Below are positions 62,549 through 64,000 of a stretch of DNA of 64,000 bases, one piece after another. Origin of the DNA: Paraburkholderia sp. (lineage in GTDB: Bacteria; Pseudomonadota; Gammaproteobacteria; Burkholderiales; Burkholderiaceae); NCBI RefSeq assembly GCF_024281035.1, contig NZ_JAMXLH010000048.1:1-64000 (forward strand), given 5' to 3'. The notes beneath the pieces were generated by a model that had not been told where the DNA came from, ran no database searches, and worked only from the letters and a program-made list of their open reading frames with translations. The first letter of the stretch is position 1. Each line of letters starts with the position of its first letter. A program made the translations under genes and the position numbers.

Positions 62549-63634
62549 ATGCGGCACCACGAAACGGACGGGAAGGGGATGCCTGCACATGAGCCGCGTA
62601 TCCTGCTTTCGCCATTCACCAACACGACGAACGCCTATATCGATCTGCTGAAGGCGCTGCTGGCCGATATTGGCTACGATGTGCAGCCGCTGTCGATCAG
62701 GGGGTTGTTGCGGGGCGGCCTCGTCGACCTCTTTCGTCCCGGCACCGTCGTCATGTTTCACTGGATCGAATTGCGCGCGTTCACGAGCGGCGCCGGACGC
62801 GTGTCGTTCTCGCCGCGGGGCGCACTGATCTTCCTCTTCTATTGCACGCTCATGGTCGTCGGCCGGGCGAAGGTCGTTTATTTCGTCCACGATCACGCAG
62901 TCCACAATGCGCGCGGAAAAGTGCGGGAACTCTCGGTTCGTATGATGTCCCTCGTACGCCGGCTTGCGGATCATCGCGTCGTGCATGCACCGGATTTCGA
63001 GGCGAGATATAAAGCGCGCTATCTTCCTCACCCGCTGTACTGGGATGCGCCTGGCCGCAGCGCCGCCCCGGCGGCGCAAATGCATGCGTCACCAACCTTC
63101 GCGCTGCTCGGGACCATCGAGCCCTACAAGGATATCGCCGCGCTGCTTGAAGTGTGGCCGCAGGAGCAGACGCTGGAGATTGCCGGGCGGGGCGATGCCG
63201 CCTATATCCATTCTTTGCGCGCGATAGTGAGCAAGCGGGACATGGCGGGCACGGTGACGATCGACGCCAGGTTTCTGAGCGACAGCGAGTTTGAGGCGAG
63301 AATTTGCGCGGCCGATGTGATCATTCTTCCGCATGTCGCGGATTCGATGCTCGTGAGCGGTGCCTTTTTCGAGGCCATCGGCCGGGTACCGGTGTTGATC
63401 GCACGCTCGGTGCCGTTCATGGTCTGGGCGGCACAGCGATTCGACAATGTATTCCTGTTTGACACGATCGAGCAGCTGCCAGGCCTCATTCGGTCGATTG
63501 TGCAGGAATGGCCGAATCGCGTAGAGGGGCGAGCCGTGCAGGCGCGGGTGATCGATGAGTTCGGCTGGCAGGTGTGCAGGCAGCGCTACAGCGAGTTTCT
63601 CCAGGAGGTCGTCGGATCCCCGGCAACCAGGTAA
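62549..63634 (+). CDS. Glycosyltransferase, GT4/GT1-like, divergent
   Basis: 361 residues from ATG 62549; ATG 62579 is an alternative but has its purine-rich site too close. The N-terminal half holds VMFHWIELRAF and VYFVHDHAVHN, as in GumK/BceK-like glucuronosyl/glucosyltransferases. The C-terminal half has a shortened GT-B pattern (ALLGTIEPYKDIAALLEVWP, then ILPHVADSMLVSGAFFEAIG). Specific donor unknown. Converges on the next gene with a 48-bp gap. Confidence 0.75.
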   Translation: MRHHETDGKGMPAHEPRILLSPFTNTTNAYIDLLKALLADIGYDVQPLSIRGLLRGGLVDLFRPGTVVMFHWIELRAFTSGAGRVSFSPRGALIFLFYCTLMVVGRAKVVYFVHDHAVHNARGKVRELSVRMMSLVRRLADHRVVHAPDFEARYKARYLPHPLYWDAPGRSAAPAAQMHASPTFALLGTIEPYKDIAALLEVWPQEQTLEIAGRGDAAYIHSLRAIVSKRDMAGTVTIDARFLSDSEFEARICAADVIILPHVADSMLVSGAFFEAIGRVPVLIARSVPFMVWAAQRFDNVFLFDTIEQLPGLIRSIVQEWPNRVEGRAVQARVIDEFGWQVCRQRYSEFLQEVVGSPATR

Positions 63635-63682
63635 TGGCGTGCGGTTGCGGATGACGCTGCTGCGGGGCAGTCAATAGGGCCG

Positions 63683-64000
63683 TCAATATCCGCGCAGCCT
63701 GGTCCGCGCCGCAGCCGGAATCAGGTGGCTCAGGCGAAATACGCCGGCCAGCAGATCCTTTGCGGCGCTCTTCGGTCCCTTCGCCCACACGTTTGCGCTC
63801 CGGTAGCCGCCCGAGGCGATAATGCGCGCGAACAGCTTCATCCGATGCATGAGGGTGTTGCTGTTGTACAGTTCGACGCGCTTGCGATAGAGCCGCGCAA
63901 GCGCACGATATTTTTCCGCACCCGCCCGCGCGGCAGTCGCGTGTGAACATGCGGGCCGGCTCGCAATGTCCTCCAGAATCTCGGCTCGCCGCTCGAAGGC
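63683..64000 (-). CDS. Glycosyltransferase-like protein, C-terminal part (runs off the window)
   Basis: A minus-strand frame is open from the right edge to TGA at 63683-63685, 105 residues. It starts inside the gene, so there is no start codon to see. The text (RRAEILEDIASRPACSHATA, then RALARLYRKRVELYNSNTL and ANVWAKGPKSAAKDLLAG) resembles the helical tail of family 2 glycosyltransferases. It would be the first gene on the opposite strand at the end of the EPS operon. Confidence 0.6.
   Translation of the reverse strand, partial: AFERRAEILEDIASRPACSHATAARAGAEKYRALARLYRKRVELYNSNTLMHRMKLFARIIASGGYRSANVWAKGPKSAAKDLLAGVFRLSHLIPAAARTRLRGY

Noticed and set aside
61625..63085. 486-codon minus-strand frame under the DegT and last glycosyltransferase genes
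   Set aside because: Antisense shadow without motifs; plus-strand genes have the PLP-lysine motif and glycosyltransferase motifs.
63486..63950. 154-codon minus-strand frame at the right end with its own start
   Set aside because: A different minus-strand phase, open from the edge to 63683, reads as a glycosyltransferase tail with sensible composition; this one is its shadow.

Overview
This 64 kb window looks like chromosome of a member of the Burkholderiaceae, closest in style to Burkholderia/Paraburkholderia/Caballeronia. The reasons are the high-GC coding with strong GC3, the gene string yqgE-ruvX-pyrR-pyrB-pyrC'-plsC-apaH running into rmlBACD, and a cepacian-like (bce-type) exopolysaccharide operon. 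No database search was possible; all names rest on motifs, length and gene order.

Layout. (1) 1-5.1 kb: the end of a three-subunit flavin/iron-sulfur amino-acid (probably D-hydroxyproline) dehydrogenase operon, a PAS-AraC regulator, a DapA-family lyase/deaminase and a GntR/FCD repressor with matching palindromes at two promoters. (2) 5.3-14.4 kb: housekeeping genes, namely a ThiD-like kinase, rubredoxin, an orphan ChpA-like N-terminal protein, yqgE, ruvX, pyrR, pyrB, a metal-ligand-deficient dihydroorotase, a PlsC-type acyltransferase and apaH. (3) 14.8-26.6 kb: an O-antigen block with rmlBACD (dTDP-L-rhamnose), wzm/wzt (ABC export), a 1079-residue methyltransferase/coiled-coil/GT2/GT4 fusion, and hddA-gmhA-hddC-gmhB (GDP-D-glycero-D-manno-heptose). 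(4) 26.6-34.2 kb: a visibly AT-richer accessory cassette bordered by decayed insertion sequences. It holds a large membrane protein, an FdtB-type aminotransferase, a GtrB-like glycosyltransferase, a WxcM-type ketoisomerase/acetyltransferase fusion and GtrA. (5) 35.4-40.2 kb: rhamnosyltransferase, WbpV-like, WbpL/WecA-like and WbpM-like genes, the usual set for starting an O-unit with QuiNAc or FucNAc. (6) 40.2-43.0 kb: IS3 and IS30 scars, a methyltransferase and a mosaic of truncated glycan genes. (7) 43.0-63.6 kb: a second polysaccharide locus with OafA-SGNH acyltransferase, GH16 glycanase, Wzy, Wzx, glycosyltransferases, Und-P sugar transferase, Wza, Wzc, a DegT aminotransferase and four further glycosyltransferases. 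Another glycosyltransferase enters from the right edge.

How the genes work together. The left locus appears to build a rhamnose/heptose-containing O-antigen, started on Und-P by the WbpL-like enzyme and exported by Wzm/Wzt. The AT-rich cassette could supply dTDP-Fuc3NAc or dTDP-Qui3NAc and attach it through a GtrAB-like lipid-linked side-branch route. The right locus carries its own initiating transferase and Wzx/Wzy/Wza/Wzc, so it should make a separate exopolysaccharide. It shows signs of erosion: a sugar transferase missing its middle domain, a gutted GlxA-type regulator, and no nucleotide-sugar dehydrogenase or tyrosine phosphatase gene in view.

The strongest candidates for something new are the methyltransferase/coiled-coil/double-glycosyltransferase fusion beside Wzt, the 3-amino-sugar plus GtrAB cassette, the Und-P transferase lacking its central domain, and the perfect hairpin between wza and wzc. 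No tRNA, rRNA or CRISPR array was seen.
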